Counted from the stretch's first letter, positions 34,289-44,401 are shown. The stretch: DNA of 60,855 nucleotides from Collinsella sp. (GCA_019419505.1 DXZS01000016.1:1-60855); one strand, 5' to 3'. The notes: a model not told the origin generated them from the letters alone. A program made the numbers and translations.

Positions 34289-35176
34289 GTGGTTGATGGG
34301 GAGAATCGTTCTGAGCTGCTTTCCACAGATTGGAATCTGGAGTGGATGCAGATGCAGGCTGGTCGGCGGCGGGCTGATGATTCTTCTGAGTGGGATAAAA
34401 GGGCTCGGCATTTTCGGCCGCTTGAGACTGCTCCGTATGCCCGGGACTTTATGAAGCTGTTGGCGTTAAAGCCTGGTGAATCGGTGCTTGATATGGGGTG
34501 TGGGGCTGGGTCGATTGCCATTCCGCTTGCTCAGACTGGGCATCCTGTGATTGCTGCTGACTTTTCCCCTGCCATGTTGGGCACGCTTGATGCTGGCATT
34601 GAGTACTATGGGCTCGAGGATCGCATTACACCGCTTGAGCTTGCTTGGGATGATGACTGGGATTTGGTTGGACCGGTCGCGAAAGCGGTAGATGTTGCCT
34701 TTGCCAGTCGCTCTGTCACCACGACCAACCTAAAAGGCGCGCTTGCCAAGCTTGATCGAACGGCTCGTCGGCGTTGTGCTGTCACGATGGTCGCCAACTC
34801 AAGCCCGCGCTATGACCTGCATCTGATGAACGCCATCGGCGCCTCGGTTACCTGCAGCAATGGCTTTGTGTATGCCTTTAATATCCTCATTCAGATGGGG
34901 GCGCTGCCGCAGGTTACATACTTTGAATCGCCTCGTCGCGATACCTTCGATAGCCTTGAGGCGGGCGTGGCGGACTTCTCCCGCATGCTCGAGCACGGTA
35001 ACGAGGATAAGATCGACCGTCTGCGCGTCTACGTCGCTCAGCATATGATTGAGAATCCCCATGCCGGCGAGCCAGGGTCCAAAGGAGTGCCGCAGGGACG
35101 CTATATGCTCGACCATATCCGCAAGGTCCGTTGGGCGTTTATTGCATGGGAGCCGGTCTCTTCGGGCCGTCCATAG
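34289..35176 (+). CDS. SAM-dependent class I methyltransferase
   Basis: The 295-residue protein has the Rossmann methyltransferase motif SVLDMGCGAGSIAIPLAQTG (about 70-90) and the acidic AdoMet-ribose position in VIAADFSPAML. The rest is unusual and substrate-specific. I chose GTG at 34289 because AGGAGG ends seven bases upstream; the frame is open to an ATG at 34229, which would add a spurious hydrophobic leader. Codon use in the first half (many T- and G-ending codons, to about 34780) differs from the second half, which resembles the rest of the genome. The substrate is unknown. Confidence 0.8.
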   Translation: MVDGENRSELLSTDWNLEWMQMQAGRRRADDSSEWDKRARHFRPLETAPYARDFMKLLALKPGESVLDMGCGAGSIAIPLAQTGHPVIAADFSPAMLGTLDAGIEYYGLEDRITPLELAWDDDWDLVGPVAKAVDVAFASRSVTTTNLKGALAKLDRTARRRCAVTMVANSSPRYDLHLMNAIGASVTCSNGFVYAFNILIQMGALPQVTYFESPRRDTFDSLEAGVADFSRMLEHGNEDKIDRLRVYVAQHMIENPHAGEPGSKGVPQGRYMLDHIRKVRWAFIAWEPVSSGRP

Positions 35177-35358
35177 ACCGCTTTCGGCCGCCGTACACGT
35201 CCGCCTGTAACCCGCGCCGTTCTCCCGCTCGGCATCCGCATTCTTTTTGAACTGGGCAAACACGCCCCACACCGCGCCGTTCCTGCGCTATCGTGGGACA
35301 GCTCACGTAGATTAAGGCCCCATCGCGGGGCGCCCCATAACATAGAAAGCGAGAACCC

Positions 35359-35658
35359 ATGGCACTGACAGGAGCCCAGGTCAAGCAGCTTCGCAGCATG
35401 GCCCATCATCTCAACCCCGCCATCATCATCGGCAAGTCCGACATCAACGAGGGCACCGTCGAGCAGACGGTCGCCTACCTGGAGAAGCACGAGCTCGTTA
35501 AGTGCTCCGTGCTGGACGGCTCCAGCCTTTCCGCCCGCGAGGCCGCCGAAGAGCTCGCCGATCGCTGCCATGCCGAGGTCGTCCAGGTTATCGGCCGCAA
35601 GTTCTCGCTGTATCGCGAGTCCTCGCGCAAGGATATCGAGAAGATTAAGCTCGTCTAA
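35359..35658 (+). CDS. yhbY: YhbY-family RNA-binding (CRM domain) protein
   Basis: The 99-residue protein is a single CRM domain associated with pre-50S ribosomal subunits and assembly. It has the family start LTGAQVKQLRSMAHHLNPAI, the IIIGKSDINEG loop containing the GxxG-like motif, and the end VIGRKFSLYRESSR. A good terminator follows. It is the only gene in its transcript here. Confidence 0.9.
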   Translation: MALTGAQVKQLRSMAHHLNPAIIIGKSDINEGTVEQTVAYLEKHELVKCSVLDGSSLSAREAAEELADRCHAEVVQVIGRKFSLYRESSRKDIEKIKLV

Positions 35659-35697
35659 GAGCCAACGATCCGGCGAGCCAACATACATCAAGCTTGC

Positions 35698-35722
35698 GAG
35701 CGTCCGAGCAATTCGGACGCTC
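35698..35722 (+). terminator. yhbY: intrinsic terminator after yhbY
   Basis: A perfect 10-bp stem gagcgtccga/tcggacgctc with loop GCAAT is followed by ATTTTTTAT. Confidence 0.9.
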
Positions 35723-35727
35723 ATTTT

Positions 35728-38727
35728 TTATCGCTCGACGAGCACGCGGTTAAGCCTGCCCTCTACCAAGCGCTCGTACAGACGCCGCGTCTCGGGCTCG
35801 GGCACGCCATTGACCTGCTCCCTCAGGTGATGCATATGCCCACTGTACAGCTCGACGATATCGCGTCGTCGCCCCGCCGCACCGTAGACGCGCATAGCGC
35901 AACGCACCATGTCCTCGCGCGCCGTCTCTTGCCGCAGCCCCGACTCCACCAGCCATACCGCCGACTGCAGGTCGTTTTCTTCTAGGGCGGCATTCGCGCC
36001 CCGAATCATGCAGTCGATATACTTCGATTCCATAATGCGCCGCATACGCAAAAAGTAGGTGGGATTACAGCCATTGGGAACATACAACGGGCCGGCGTAG
36101 AGCTGCTCGATCTTAAGGCACAGCTCGACCAGATGGGGTCCGCGCGCACCCGTGCGATTTCCCAAAACTTCGCGGCTTATCTGATCAAACAACCGCACGT
36201 CAGTCTTGACGTAATCGCCGTTAAGCCCAATGCACTCGTTTTGGATCAGCACACACGACTTGCCGTCCGGTGTCGGCCCCAAGGCCGAACGCAGGCGCGA
36301 TATCGTCGAGTACAGATTGTTACGAGCGCTATTGAACTCGGCATGGGGCCACAGCTCCATAGCCAGCGTCTCGCGGTCGACCAGCGCATCCATACCCAGC
36401 GCAAGCCGCTCGGCAAGCGTCGCCGCTTTCTTGCGGCGCCACATCTTATCCGTGATGGGAAACCCGTCGCGCTCGGCGCGAAACGCCCCAAACATGCGGA
36501 TCTCGATATGGCCAATCGCATCGACACCCTCGGCATCACCGGCCTGGAACAGACGCTCGCCTTCGCCCTCAAAGTCGTCACGCAGCGAATACCGCGACAG
36601 CTCGCGCACCGGGAGCTTCTTTCGAATTCTAGCAGCCGGCTCACCCAGACAATGCATCGCAAGACGCGCAAACAGCCGATACGACGGATCCAAAATCCCC
36701 GGGCGGTTCATGGACATCCAGGCTGCAAGGTCGCTATCGCGGCCCGCGGAGGCCAAATGCAGCGCCACCATCCAAGCCTCGGCACCACCGACCTGCGTCC
36801 GACTCAAATCGAGCAGCTCTGCCTCTTCGCGCACCGATACCATCGATGTATTGCGTAAGTACGCCGCGCGCTCTAGCAGCAGTGCGTTGTCGCGTATGTA
36901 TCCAATCGATTCCTCGGCAAGCCTGAGCACCTGCACCGCACGGAATTTGGCATTGACCGGACGCCCCTCGGCCAGCGACTGCCAGCCTTCCAGTATCAAG
37001 CCAAACAACTGGACTTGATTGTCACGCACGCGCACGGCAAAACGGTCGAGCTCATTGAATGCCTGCTCGTCGGTCACCGGCATGCCGGCAAGCAGGCGCC
37101 GCGCCGATAACACCATGCGCACCCAGATGGCGAGCGCTCGGATTCCACGCGCTTCGAGCGCCTCGAGCGTCAGGGCCATCTCGTCATCACGCTCATCGAT
37201 CCCCGCATACGATCCATCAAATAGCTCCGTCAACATGCGGTCCGCCCGCACAAACGTCCCCGCGATATCGAGCTCGCAATCGTAGGCCTTATCCGTTTTG
37301 AGCCCCGCGAGGATCTCACCGCCCTTCGCCCGCTCGGTCAGCCCATGCTTTATCTCGACATGTGCGGACAGCATGTCGAGTGCGGCACAAGACGCCTCAC
37401 TTTCCAACGCTGTACGGCTTGCCGGAAGCCCCAGACCGCTATCTCCATAACAGGCGGCCGTAAACGCGTGCGCCACCTTCCACGACACGGGATCGAGCTC
37501 GCAAATCGCTTGCTCGCCCGCACGCTCGATAATTGAGGCCATATACCGCGCGAGCTTTGTATTGGAGACGCTCACCGCCGCCAGATAGATGCCGAGTGCC
37601 TCGTCAGGCGTCGGCTCCGATGCCTGGCCATCTGCCTCGGACTTTCCCAGCGCCGCGCGGCAGACATCCCCTCCATGCCCTGTCAGGGCCAGATCGACCC
37701 CATACTGCCCGGCAAGCTCCAACACCGCACTGCGGTCCAAAAACGCGTCGGCGAGGTCCATCGCGATATCGCAGCGCCCCGCTTTAATCAATATACGCGC
37801 CGCCCGCACAACGAGTTCGGGGCGAATTTCGGCGACCAGCTTGCGCAATCGTAGGCGTGCGTTGTCCTCGGTACCCAAGCAGGTAAAGCTCCGGTCTGCC
37901 GGATCAACGCCAAAAATGGGATAATCGCGGACAAGATAGGACTGGTCAATCGCCGAAAGCCTAACACCGCAAGCCTCGAGCTCCGAAATATTGCCCTCAC
38001 CCATTAAGACCATCAAGCATGCCACGCTAAACAGGGCGTTGTTCTCGAGCGACGCCAGATCAACAAGTGCCGCGCCGTAGATATTGACGATCTCGTTTTC
38101 GAGCATCTGGGCAACGTCTCCCTGCCCGTATAGTCCCGACTGCATAGCCGAGACGAGCTCGGGCACGCCCTGCGTAAGCTGATAGAAGTCGAGCGATGTG
38201 CTGATCGAAAACGCCGATGCCCACGCCGAATACTCATAGGCATGCACCTTGAGCATCTGCGCGTTGACTTTAATCGAATCGCCCAGTCCATGAATCAGCT
38301 GGCGATTCGAAGGACGGCAACTCATAAAGACCCCAACCCCCATAGCACGCAGACTTCGGATTCGGTCAATCAGTTCCTCGGTCTCGCTCTGGCTGAGGTT
38401 AGGCACGTTATCGATTGCAATCAGGGAGTGCGGTTTGTCCTTAAGTTCTTCGGTAACGACCTCGAGCTGCATAAACACCTCGCGCCCAATGGCGCGGTCT
38501 GCCTCGATGATTCGCACGGGGCCTCGCGTCGGATCGCTTTTAACCTCTTGGGCATACTGCAGCAGCACCGAGGTTTTCCCAAAGCCATCAGGCGCGTAGA
38601 GGACTACGATGCCGGCCTTTCGGCCCTTGGCGATAAGTTCGTTCATCAAGCGATCGCGCCGCACCATATAGCTACTGCCCAGCGGCATAAGCTCAAGGTC
38701 GTCCGTATTGCCCAAATCGTTAACCAT
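35728..38727 (-). CDS. large STAND-ATPase/BTAD transcriptional regulator
   Basis: The 999-residue protein has an N-terminal P-loop ATPase (Walker A YAPDGFGKTS, about 43-52; Walker B SLIAIDNVPN, about 100) like MalT/AfsR signalling ATPases. A long helical-repeat middle follows. At the C-terminus is a winged-helix OmpR/PhoB-like DNA-binding domain (IEIRMFGAFRAERDGFPITD ... ARNNLYSTISRLRSALG, about 730-830) fused to a bacterial transcriptional activation domain of TPR-like helices. This order resembles SARP/AfsR-type regulators with the DNA-binding part at the C-terminus. Its target and signal are unknown. It is monocistronic and faces yhbY. Confidence 0.8.
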   Translation of the reverse strand: MVNDLGNTDDLELMPLGSSYMVRRDRLMNELIAKGRKAGIVVLYAPDGFGKTSVLLQYAQEVKSDPTRGPVRIIEADRAIGREVFMQLEVVTEELKDKPHSLIAIDNVPNLSQSETEELIDRIRSLRAMGVGVFMSCRPSNRQLIHGLGDSIKVNAQMLKVHAYEYSAWASAFSISTSLDFYQLTQGVPELVSAMQSGLYGQGDVAQMLENEIVNIYGAALVDLASLENNALFSVACLMVLMGEGNISELEACGVRLSAIDQSYLVRDYPIFGVDPADRSFTCLGTEDNARLRLRKLVAEIRPELVVRAARILIKAGRCDIAMDLADAFLDRSAVLELAGQYGVDLALTGHGGDVCRAALGKSEADGQASEPTPDEALGIYLAAVSVSNTKLARYMASIIERAGEQAICELDPVSWKVAHAFTAACYGDSGLGLPASRTALESEASCAALDMLSAHVEIKHGLTERAKGGEILAGLKTDKAYDCELDIAGTFVRADRMLTELFDGSYAGIDERDDEMALTLEALEARGIRALAIWVRMVLSARRLLAGMPVTDEQAFNELDRFAVRVRDNQVQLFGLILEGWQSLAEGRPVNAKFRAVQVLRLAEESIGYIRDNALLLERAAYLRNTSMVSVREEAELLDLSRTQVGGAEAWMVALHLASAGRDSDLAAWMSMNRPGILDPSYRLFARLAMHCLGEPAARIRKKLPVRELSRYSLRDDFEGEGERLFQAGDAEGVDAIGHIEIRMFGAFRAERDGFPITDKMWRRKKAATLAERLALGMDALVDRETLAMELWPHAEFNSARNNLYSTISRLRSALGPTPDGKSCVLIQNECIGLNGDYVKTDVRLFDQISREVLGNRTGARGPHLVELCLKIEQLYAGPLYVPNGCNPTYFLRMRRIMESKYIDCMIRGANAALEENDLQSAVWLVESGLRQETAREDMVRCAMRVYGAAGRRRDIVELYSGHMHHLREQVNGVPEPETRRLYERLVEGRLNRVLVER

Positions 38728-39171
38728 GCCCGCTCCTCAACTCGACCACATGGACACCGTAACGCTAGACCATATGTATCGCTAGATGAATAGAGCGATG
38801 CTACGGTTTAGGATGTTTGCTGGTACGCAAATGGCAAGTTTTTGTTCAGCATGGTCCGATTGAAACTTATCCCCCAACCAATCAGTCTTTGCGCAGGTCA
38901 ATGCGCTTGCCAGCTTGTCCCATCCTTTGGCAGTGTACCTCAAATGAACGCTGTTCAATTATGTTGCGCAACTCACCTAGCGCCAGCTACCGTCTGCGAC
39001 CTTTTCATAGCATTTATGCATAGTATCTGTTATGGAATGAATCATGCTGCACCAGACGTACCCGTCAAGTTCGCGGCAAGGTTTTCGTCAAGTACACGGC
39101 GTACGCTCAGCAAAAAGGCCCCCGCAAAGCGGAGGCCTTCGGCAAAGCCATGTCGAGGTGATAGGCTTTCG
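38728..39171. other. 444-bp intergenic region, no gene
   Basis: Between the big regulator and the end of nagB only the nagB terminator is recognisable. The central 300 bp are less GC-rich than the flanks and carry no ORF with a ribosome site; promoters for the regulator must lie here. Confidence 0.5.
39115..39139 (-). terminator. nagB: intrinsic terminator after nagB
   Basis: The stem aaggcccccgc/gcggaggcctt with an AAA loop is followed by TTTTT on the minus strand. Confidence 0.85.
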
Positions 39172-39900
39172 CTACTCGCAGAGCGAAAGGGCGGCCTCGT
39201 CGGCAACGACAACGCAGTTGGTGTGCAGCTGCAAGATCGAGGCAGGGCACTCGGGGGTAACCGGACCAAAGCACATGTCATGCACGGCCTGAGCCTTGGC
39301 CTCGCCGTTGGCGACGACCAGGATCATGCGGGCATACATGATGGTCTGGGTGCCCATGGTGTAGGCCTGACGGGGAACGTCGTCGATGCTGTCGAACAGG
39401 CGGCTGTTGGCCTGAATGGTGCTCTCGGTGAGGTCGACGCAGTGCGTGCCCTTGGAGAAGTGGTCATCGGGCTCGTTGAAGCCGATGTGGCCGTTGTTGC
39501 CAATGCCGAGCAGCTGCAGATCCGGGTAACCGGCGGCGGCGACGATCTTGTCGTACTCAGAGCAGGCAGCGGCGGCGTCGGGGTTGGAACCGTCGGGCAC
39601 ATGCGTGTTGTTCAGGTCGATGTTGATGTGATCGAAGAAGTTCTCACGCATGAAGTAGTGATAGCTCTGGGGATCGTCGTGCGAAAGGCCGCGATACTCG
39701 TCCAGGTTGTAGGTGCTGACCTCGGCAAAGTCGACGTCGCCCTTCTCGTACCAAGCAGCGAGCTGCTTGTAGGCACCGATCGGGGTGGAGCCGGTGGCAA
39801 GGCCCAGCACGCAGTCGGGCTTGAGAATAACCTGCGCCGAGATGATATTGGCTGCCTTGCGGCTCATATCCTCGTAGTCTTTAGCTTTAATGATCTTCAT
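39172..39900 (-). CDS. nagB: glucosamine-6-phosphate deaminase
   Basis: NagB converts glucosamine-6-phosphate to fructose-6-phosphate and ammonia. The 242-residue enzyme has LGLATGSTPIGAYKQL (phosphate site), NLDEYRGL (catalytic Asp), and LGIGNNGHIGFNEPDDHF with the catalytic His/Glu pair. The start at 39900 follows AAAGGA. It ends 20 residues shorter than E. coli NagB, like Gram-positive forms without the allosteric tail. With glmM nearby it controls flux between glycolysis and amino-sugar synthesis. Confidence 0.95.
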   Translation of the reverse strand: MKIIKAKDYEDMSRKAANIISAQVILKPDCVLGLATGSTPIGAYKQLAAWYEKGDVDFAEVSTYNLDEYRGLSHDDPQSYHYFMRENFFDHINIDLNNTHVPDGSNPDAAAACSEYDKIVAAAGYPDLQLLGIGNNGHIGFNEPDDHFSKGTHCVDLTESTIQANSRLFDSIDDVPRQAYTMGTQTIMYARMILVVANGEAKAQAVHDMCFGPVTPECPASILQLHTNCVVVADEAALSLCE

Positions 39901-40062
39901 TACGCGTCCTTTCTCGTACAAGAGAGGCAAGGCTCCCCTTACAAGCACTTGCCAGCGGCCCGCGTCGGCCGCAACCAACGTGTGCGGCCACCAGGGCGAG
40001 GTCGCGTAATGTATGTGTCTCGTGTCTAGCCGCGTCGAGGCCCCTGCCCGTCCACGGTGACC

Positions 40063-40132
40063 CGAAGCCTTTTAGCTTCGGACAAATCCCATCTTGCCAC
40101 GGAGGGCGTCCTCTTTCAAGGGCGCCCTCCGT
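40063..40132 (-). terminator. two hairpins after EIIA gene
   Basis: acggagggcg (40099-40108) / cgccctccgt (40123-40132) is a perfect 10-bp stem. A second hairpin, ccgaagc/gcttcgg, lies near 40063-40081. They sit downstream of the EIIA stop on the minus strand; T tracts are weak. Confidence 0.5.
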
Positions 40133-40172
40133 AAACGTGTTTGAATTGTAGGCTAATGGCCACGTGCACTTG

Positions 40173-40670
40173 TTAGCGCTCGCGAGCAACGATGAGCTGG
40201 TCCATCTCTTCGACATGCACGCCAACGGAACCCTTGATGCTCGAAAACTCAACAGAGTTGCACACCAAGATGGGAACCGTCACATCGTAGCCCTCGGCAG
40301 CAATTGCCTCGCGATCGAACTCAATGAGCACATCGCCCTTATGGACGATGTCGCCCACTTGCGCATGTACGGTAAAGTGCTTGCCCTCAAGCTGAACAGT
40401 GTCCAAACCAACGTGGATGAGCACGTCCAAGCCATCGACCGTGTTAAGCGCAACAGCGTGTCCCGTGGGAAAAATGGCCTCGACCTTGGCATCAGCCGGT
40501 GCAATCACACGCGTGCCGGTAGGCTGAATCGCCACGCCCTGGCCCAAAAGGCCGGTGGCAAATGTCTGGTCGTTTACCTCGGAAAGCGGAATGACGTCGC
40601 CCGAGATGGGAGCATCCAGCGTAAGGACTCGACCACGCATACCAAAAGACCTTAGGACTTTAGTGAACAT
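40173..40670 (-). CDS. crr: PTS glucose-type EIIA protein
   Basis: The 165-residue single-domain EIIA-Glc passes phosphate from HPr to EIIB domains. The phosphorylated His is in DVLIHVGLDTVQLEGKHF, and the second active-site His is in the GHAVAL segment. Free-standing EIIA can serve permeases without their own EIIA, such as the EIIBC at 21832, and may sense sugar flux. The ATG at 40670 has GAGGGGGAGC upstream. Confidence 0.88.
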   Translation of the reverse strand: MFTKVLRSFGMRGRVLTLDAPISGDVIPLSEVNDQTFATGLLGQGVAIQPTGTRVIAPADAKVEAIFPTGHAVALNTVDGLDVLIHVGLDTVQLEGKHFTVHAQVGDIVHKGDVLIEFDREAIAAEGYDVTVPILVCNSVEFSSIKGSVGVHVEEMDQLIVARER

Positions 40671-40741
40671 GCTCCCCCTCGGACATACCAATCGACCAAA
40701 ATAGCCTTAACAGTTTACCACTTGGCACTCGTTTTTGACCA

Positions 40742-42079
40742 TTAGGGAAGTTCGCGCTTGACAACCTCGACGATGTCGTCAACAACGCGCTGGGTCAGCT
40801 CGTGCGTCTCGGCCTCGGCCATAACGCGGACCAGCGGCTCGGTACCGCTCGGACGCACCAGAATGCGACCGCGGCCGTCAAGTTCCTTCTCGGCAGCAGC
40901 GACAGCATCCCAGATGGGCTGGCAATCGTCCAGACCAGCCTTGTTGTCGGAATGCACGTTGACGAGTACCTGCGGGTACTTCTTCATGATGCCGGCAAGA
41001 TCAGTGAGGGTACGACCGGTGCGCTTGAGCACGGCCAGCAGCTGCAGAGCCGTCACCAGGCCGTCACCGGTGGTGTTGTGCTCCAGGAAGATGATGTGGC
41101 CGGACTGTTCGCCGCCGATGACGGCGCCATCCGCGAGCATGCGCTCCAAAACGTAGCGGTCCCCCACGGCGGTCTGAACCATCTCGAAGCCCTGCTCCTT
41201 CATAGCGATGGAGAAGCCAAGGTTGCACATGACGGTCGAGACGATCTCGGAGTTGGCGAGCTTGCCGCGGGCGGCGAGGTCAGAACCGCAGATAGCCAGG
41301 ATGTAGTCACCGTCGATCTCATTGCCCTCGCCGTCGACGAACAGCACGCGGTCGGCGTCGCCGTCGTGGGCCAGGCCGATATCGGCGTGGGTGCGCAGCA
41401 CGAGCTCGCGCAGGGGCTCAAGGTGAGTGGAGCCGCACTCAACGTTAATGTCGGTGCCGCAGTAATCAGTGTTGATGGCATGGACCGTGGCGCCCAGGCG
41501 CTGCAGCGCAGCGGGCGTGGTCTGGCAGGAAGCACCGTGGCCGCAGTCGACGGCAACAACCAGGCCATCGAGCTTAAGGCCGTCGAGCGTGCTGATGGCA
41601 TGATCGACATAGGCCTTGCGGGCGTCTTTCATCTTGATGATGTGACCCACACCGGCGCCGGTCGGCAGCGTGTCGGCAGCCATGGCCTCCTCGGACATGA
41701 CCCAGGCGCTGATCTCTTCCTCGACAGCATCGGGAAGCTTCATGCCCTTGCGGCTAAAGAACTTGATGCCGTTGAACTCCGGCGGATTGTGCGAAGCGGA
41801 GATGACGATGCCACCGTCGAGCTCGTTTTGGACGGTGAGCAGCGCCACGGCCGGCGTAGGGATAACGCCGCAGCAATGCGGACGGCCGCCCTCTGCCATA
41901 ATGCCAGCGGTCAGAGCACTCTCGAGCATGGTACCCGAAAGGCGCGTGTCGCGGCCGATGCAGATGTCCGGGCCAAGGAACTTGGTCGCCGCGCGGCCCA
42001 GGCGAAACGCGAGGTCGCACGAGAGGTCGGCATTGGCGACGCCACGGACGCCGTCGGTACCGAAGATGTTCTGGGGCAT
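40742..42079 (-). CDS. glmM: phosphoglucosamine mutase
   Basis: GlmM interconverts glucosamine-6-phosphate and glucosamine-1-phosphate on the route to UDP-GlcNAc for peptidoglycan. The 445-residue protein begins NIFGTDGVRGVAN. The phosphoserine loop is ISASHNPPEFNGIKFF (about 96-112), the metal loop is DGDADRVLFVD (about 237-247), the sugar loop is GGEQSGHI and the phosphate-binding loop is RPSGTEPLVRVM. It lies downstream of rplM-rpsI, beyond their terminator. Confidence 0.97.
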   Translation of the reverse strand: MPQNIFGTDGVRGVANADLSCDLAFRLGRAATKFLGPDICIGRDTRLSGTMLESALTAGIMAEGGRPHCCGVIPTPAVALLTVQNELDGGIVISASHNPPEFNGIKFFSRKGMKLPDAVEEEISAWVMSEEAMAADTLPTGAGVGHIIKMKDARKAYVDHAISTLDGLKLDGLVVAVDCGHGASCQTTPAALQRLGATVHAINTDYCGTDINVECGSTHLEPLRELVLRTHADIGLAHDGDADRVLFVDGEGNEIDGDYILAICGSDLAARGKLANSEIVSTVMCNLGFSIAMKEQGFEMVQTAVGDRYVLERMLADGAVIGGEQSGHIIFLEHNTTGDGLVTALQLLAVLKRTGRTLTDLAGIMKKYPQVLVNVHSDNKAGLDDCQPIWDAVAAAEKELDGRGRILVRPSGTEPLVRVMAEAETHELTQRVVDDIVEVVKRELP

Positions 42080-42137
42080 AGGATCGCTCCTTCCCTAGCA
42101 GGCGATATACAACCGCCCGCCCTAGTCGAAAAAGAAA

Positions 42138-42173
42138 AGCGGGACCCGCCGAGGAATCGGCAGGCCCCGCTTG
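42138..42173 (-). terminator. rpsI: intrinsic terminator after rpsI
   Basis: The long stem aagcgggacccgccga/tcggcaggccccgctt is followed by TTTTCTTTTTC on the minus strand. Confidence 0.85.
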
Positions 42174-42202
42174 TACATTGTATCTCGAAAGGAGATAAAA
42201 CC

Positions 42203-42598
<396 letters not shown>

Positions 42599-42600
42599 CT

Positions 42601-43044
42601 TTAAGCCTCCAGCTCAATCTTCGTGGGGTTCTGGGCAGCATGCGGATGCTCGGCACCAGCGTAGACCTTAAGCTTGGTCATCTGGGCACGGCCGAGGGTG
42701 GTCTTGGGCAGCATACCGCGAACGGCGCGCTCGATGACCTTCTCCGGGTGCTTCTCCATAGCCTGGCGGAAGCTCTCAGCCTTGAGGCCGCCGTTGTAGC
42801 CGCTGTGGCGATAATAGGTCTTCGTGTCGGCCTTGTTACCGGTAAGCTGGACCTTATCGGCGTTGATGACGACAACGAAGTCGCCGCAGTCGCTGTTGGG
42901 CGTGAACTGGGGCTTGTTCTTACCGCGCAGGATCATTGCGATCTGGGTGGCAAGACGGCCCAGGACAGCACCATCGGCGTCGACGAGAACCCAGTTGCGC
43001 TGGACCTCGCCCTGCTTGGCGTAGTGAGTCGATTTCGAAATCAC
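42601..43044 (-). CDS. rplM: ribosomal protein L13
   Basis: The 147-residue large-subunit protein has the typical RNWVLVDADGAVLGRLATQI and RGMLPKTTLGR segments. The start is GTG at 43044 with GGAGGAG upstream. It forms the classical L13-S9 operon. Confidence 0.97.
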   Translation of the reverse strand: MISKSTHYAKQGEVQRNWVLVDADGAVLGRLATQIAMILRGKNKPQFTPNSDCGDFVVVINADKVQLTGNKADTKTYYRHSGYNGGLKAESFRQAMEKHPEKVIERAVRGMLPKTTLGRAQMTKLKVYAGAEHPHAAQNPTKIELEA

Positions 43045-43174
43045 TTAGACTCCTCCATGTACAGTACGTGTTGTTACAGAGATTCACGGGGCTCTGCAAG
43101 TAACCCGTCCATATTACCCCGCTCGCCGTACGAGTCAACAGGTATTTTGGCTCCGACCAGAGTTTCTGCACATG

Positions 43175-44080
43175 TCATCCACGAGCCGTGATGTCGCAGC
43201 GTTGACGCTCGACAAACGCCTCGATATCTCCCAGCAAGCGCTTTGCCTCCTGACGGCCCTGGATATACAGGTCCAAAAGCTTTGCCGGATCGTGCTCGAC
43301 ATGGCCGACCTCGACCGGCTTTTGCGGAGCAATGACCAGCGCGCGGCCCTCGCGCTCATACTTCCACAGGTGCATGCGCTGGAGGTTATAGCGGTCGTGG
43401 CGCGTCTCGATAGCCTCGAGCAGATAGGGGTAGTCGACATAGCGGGCGCGCGCGGCAGGCATAAACTCGTAGGGCTTTTTCTCGTATGAGCGGTCCTGCG
43501 TGACGATAACGACCGCACGGTCGAAGCCCGCCTCCTCGAGCACATGCTCGATAGGAACCGAATCGGCCACGCCGCCGTCGACGTATTTGTGCCCGTCAAT
43601 CTCGACCGGCGGCGTCACCAGCGGCAACGAGGTCGATGCGCGCACGGCGTCGAGGTCAAGTACGGCGCTTTTGACCGGCAGGTACGCGGCGGTTCCAAAG
43701 AGCATGTCCGTCGCGACGGCGTACATCTCGATGGTGCTCGCGTCGAACGTCTCGTTGTCAAAGGGATCCAGGCGGTCCTGGACATCGTTGAAGATAAAGT
43801 CGTAACCCACAATGGAGCCCGTGGACGCAAACGATGCGGCACCCATGAAGCGGTTGTCGTTGCAGAAAGCCAGGTTGATGCGGTTGGCACGGCCGATCTG
43901 GTGCGACTTGTAGTTCACGCCGTTGAGGGCGCCGGCCGATACGCCATATACCGCCGGAATCTCGACGCCGGCCTCCATGAGAACGTCGAGTACGCCTGCG
44001 GTAAATTGCCCGCGGAAGCTGCCGCCCTCCAAAACGAGCGCGACCTTGCCGGCGTTCTTTGCCTTATCTTCTGCAGTCAT
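43175..44080 (-). CDS. patatin-like phospholipase family protein
   Basis: The 301-residue patatin-fold acyl hydrolase has the oxyanion motif LEGGSFRGQFTAGVLDVL (residues 17-34), the nucleophile in GVSAGALNG (about 46-54) and the catalytic Asp in YVDGGVADSVPI (about 166-177), giving the Ser-Asp dyad. There is no signal peptide. It resembles bacterial YjjU-like lipases of unproven substrate. It lies 130 bp downstream of the divergent region before rplM on the same strand. Confidence 0.88.
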   Translation of the reverse strand: MTAEDKAKNAGKVALVLEGGSFRGQFTAGVLDVLMEAGVEIPAVYGVSAGALNGVNYKSHQIGRANRINLAFCNDNRFMGAASFASTGSIVGYDFIFNDVQDRLDPFDNETFDASTIEMYAVATDMLFGTAAYLPVKSAVLDLDAVRASTSLPLVTPPVEIDGHKYVDGGVADSVPIEHVLEEAGFDRAVVIVTQDRSYEKKPYEFMPAARARYVDYPYLLEAIETRHDRYNLQRMHLWKYEREGRALVIAPQKPVEVGHVEHDPAKLLDLYIQGRQEAKRLLGDIEAFVERQRCDITARG

Positions 44081-44401
44081 GTTGACCTCCTGCGATTGCG
44101 TTTTGGCTTTCTTCTACCCAGTTTTGGGATGGAGGGCGCATGGGTTTTGGAGCAGAGTTCGATTCTCCGCGGATGAAGGGGATCTGTCGGCGCGGGGCAC
44201 AGCCAGCAGAAATGCCGTCGGCAGCACATCTGTTTTGGGCTGAGGCATTGCGCGGAGAATCCGCGTATTTGCTTCGCAAATCCGCACCGGCTTCGGCCGC
44301 CTGCCGGCGTCCTCGCCCGCTCGCTACAAACGCTTCGCGTTTGCTTAACGCTCGCGCCCTGCACAGAGTTCGATTCTCCGCGGTGCGGACAAGAAATAAA
44401 A
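44081..44401. repeat. hairpin-rich region with two copies of the tmRNA 3'-end sequence
   Basis: Bases 44153-44172 and 44364-44383 are identical 20-mers, CAGAGTTCGATTCTCCGCGG. The inner GAGTTCGATTCTCCGCG equals the T-arm of tmRNA, which lies just downstream on the opposite strand. Between them are small hairpins (tttgc-ttc-gcaaa near 44268, caaacg-ctt-cgcgtttg near 44327). No ORF is convincing. This may be an integration scar or a repeat derived from the tmRNA end. Confidence 0.6.

Noticed and set aside
31909..34521. 870-codon open frame on the minus strand
   Set aside because: It runs antisense through metH, UPF0210 and the fold-back element; composition is typical of a shadow frame.
38842..40029. 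395-codon plus-strand frame across the intergenic region and nagB
   Set aside because: Most of it is antisense to nagB, and the intergenic part has no ribosome site or similarity.
44153..44383. Possible second tRNA or tmRNA-like gene because of the T-arm sequence
   Set aside because: Only the T-arm 17-mer is present; no acceptor stem, anticodon arm or D-arm can be folded around either copy.
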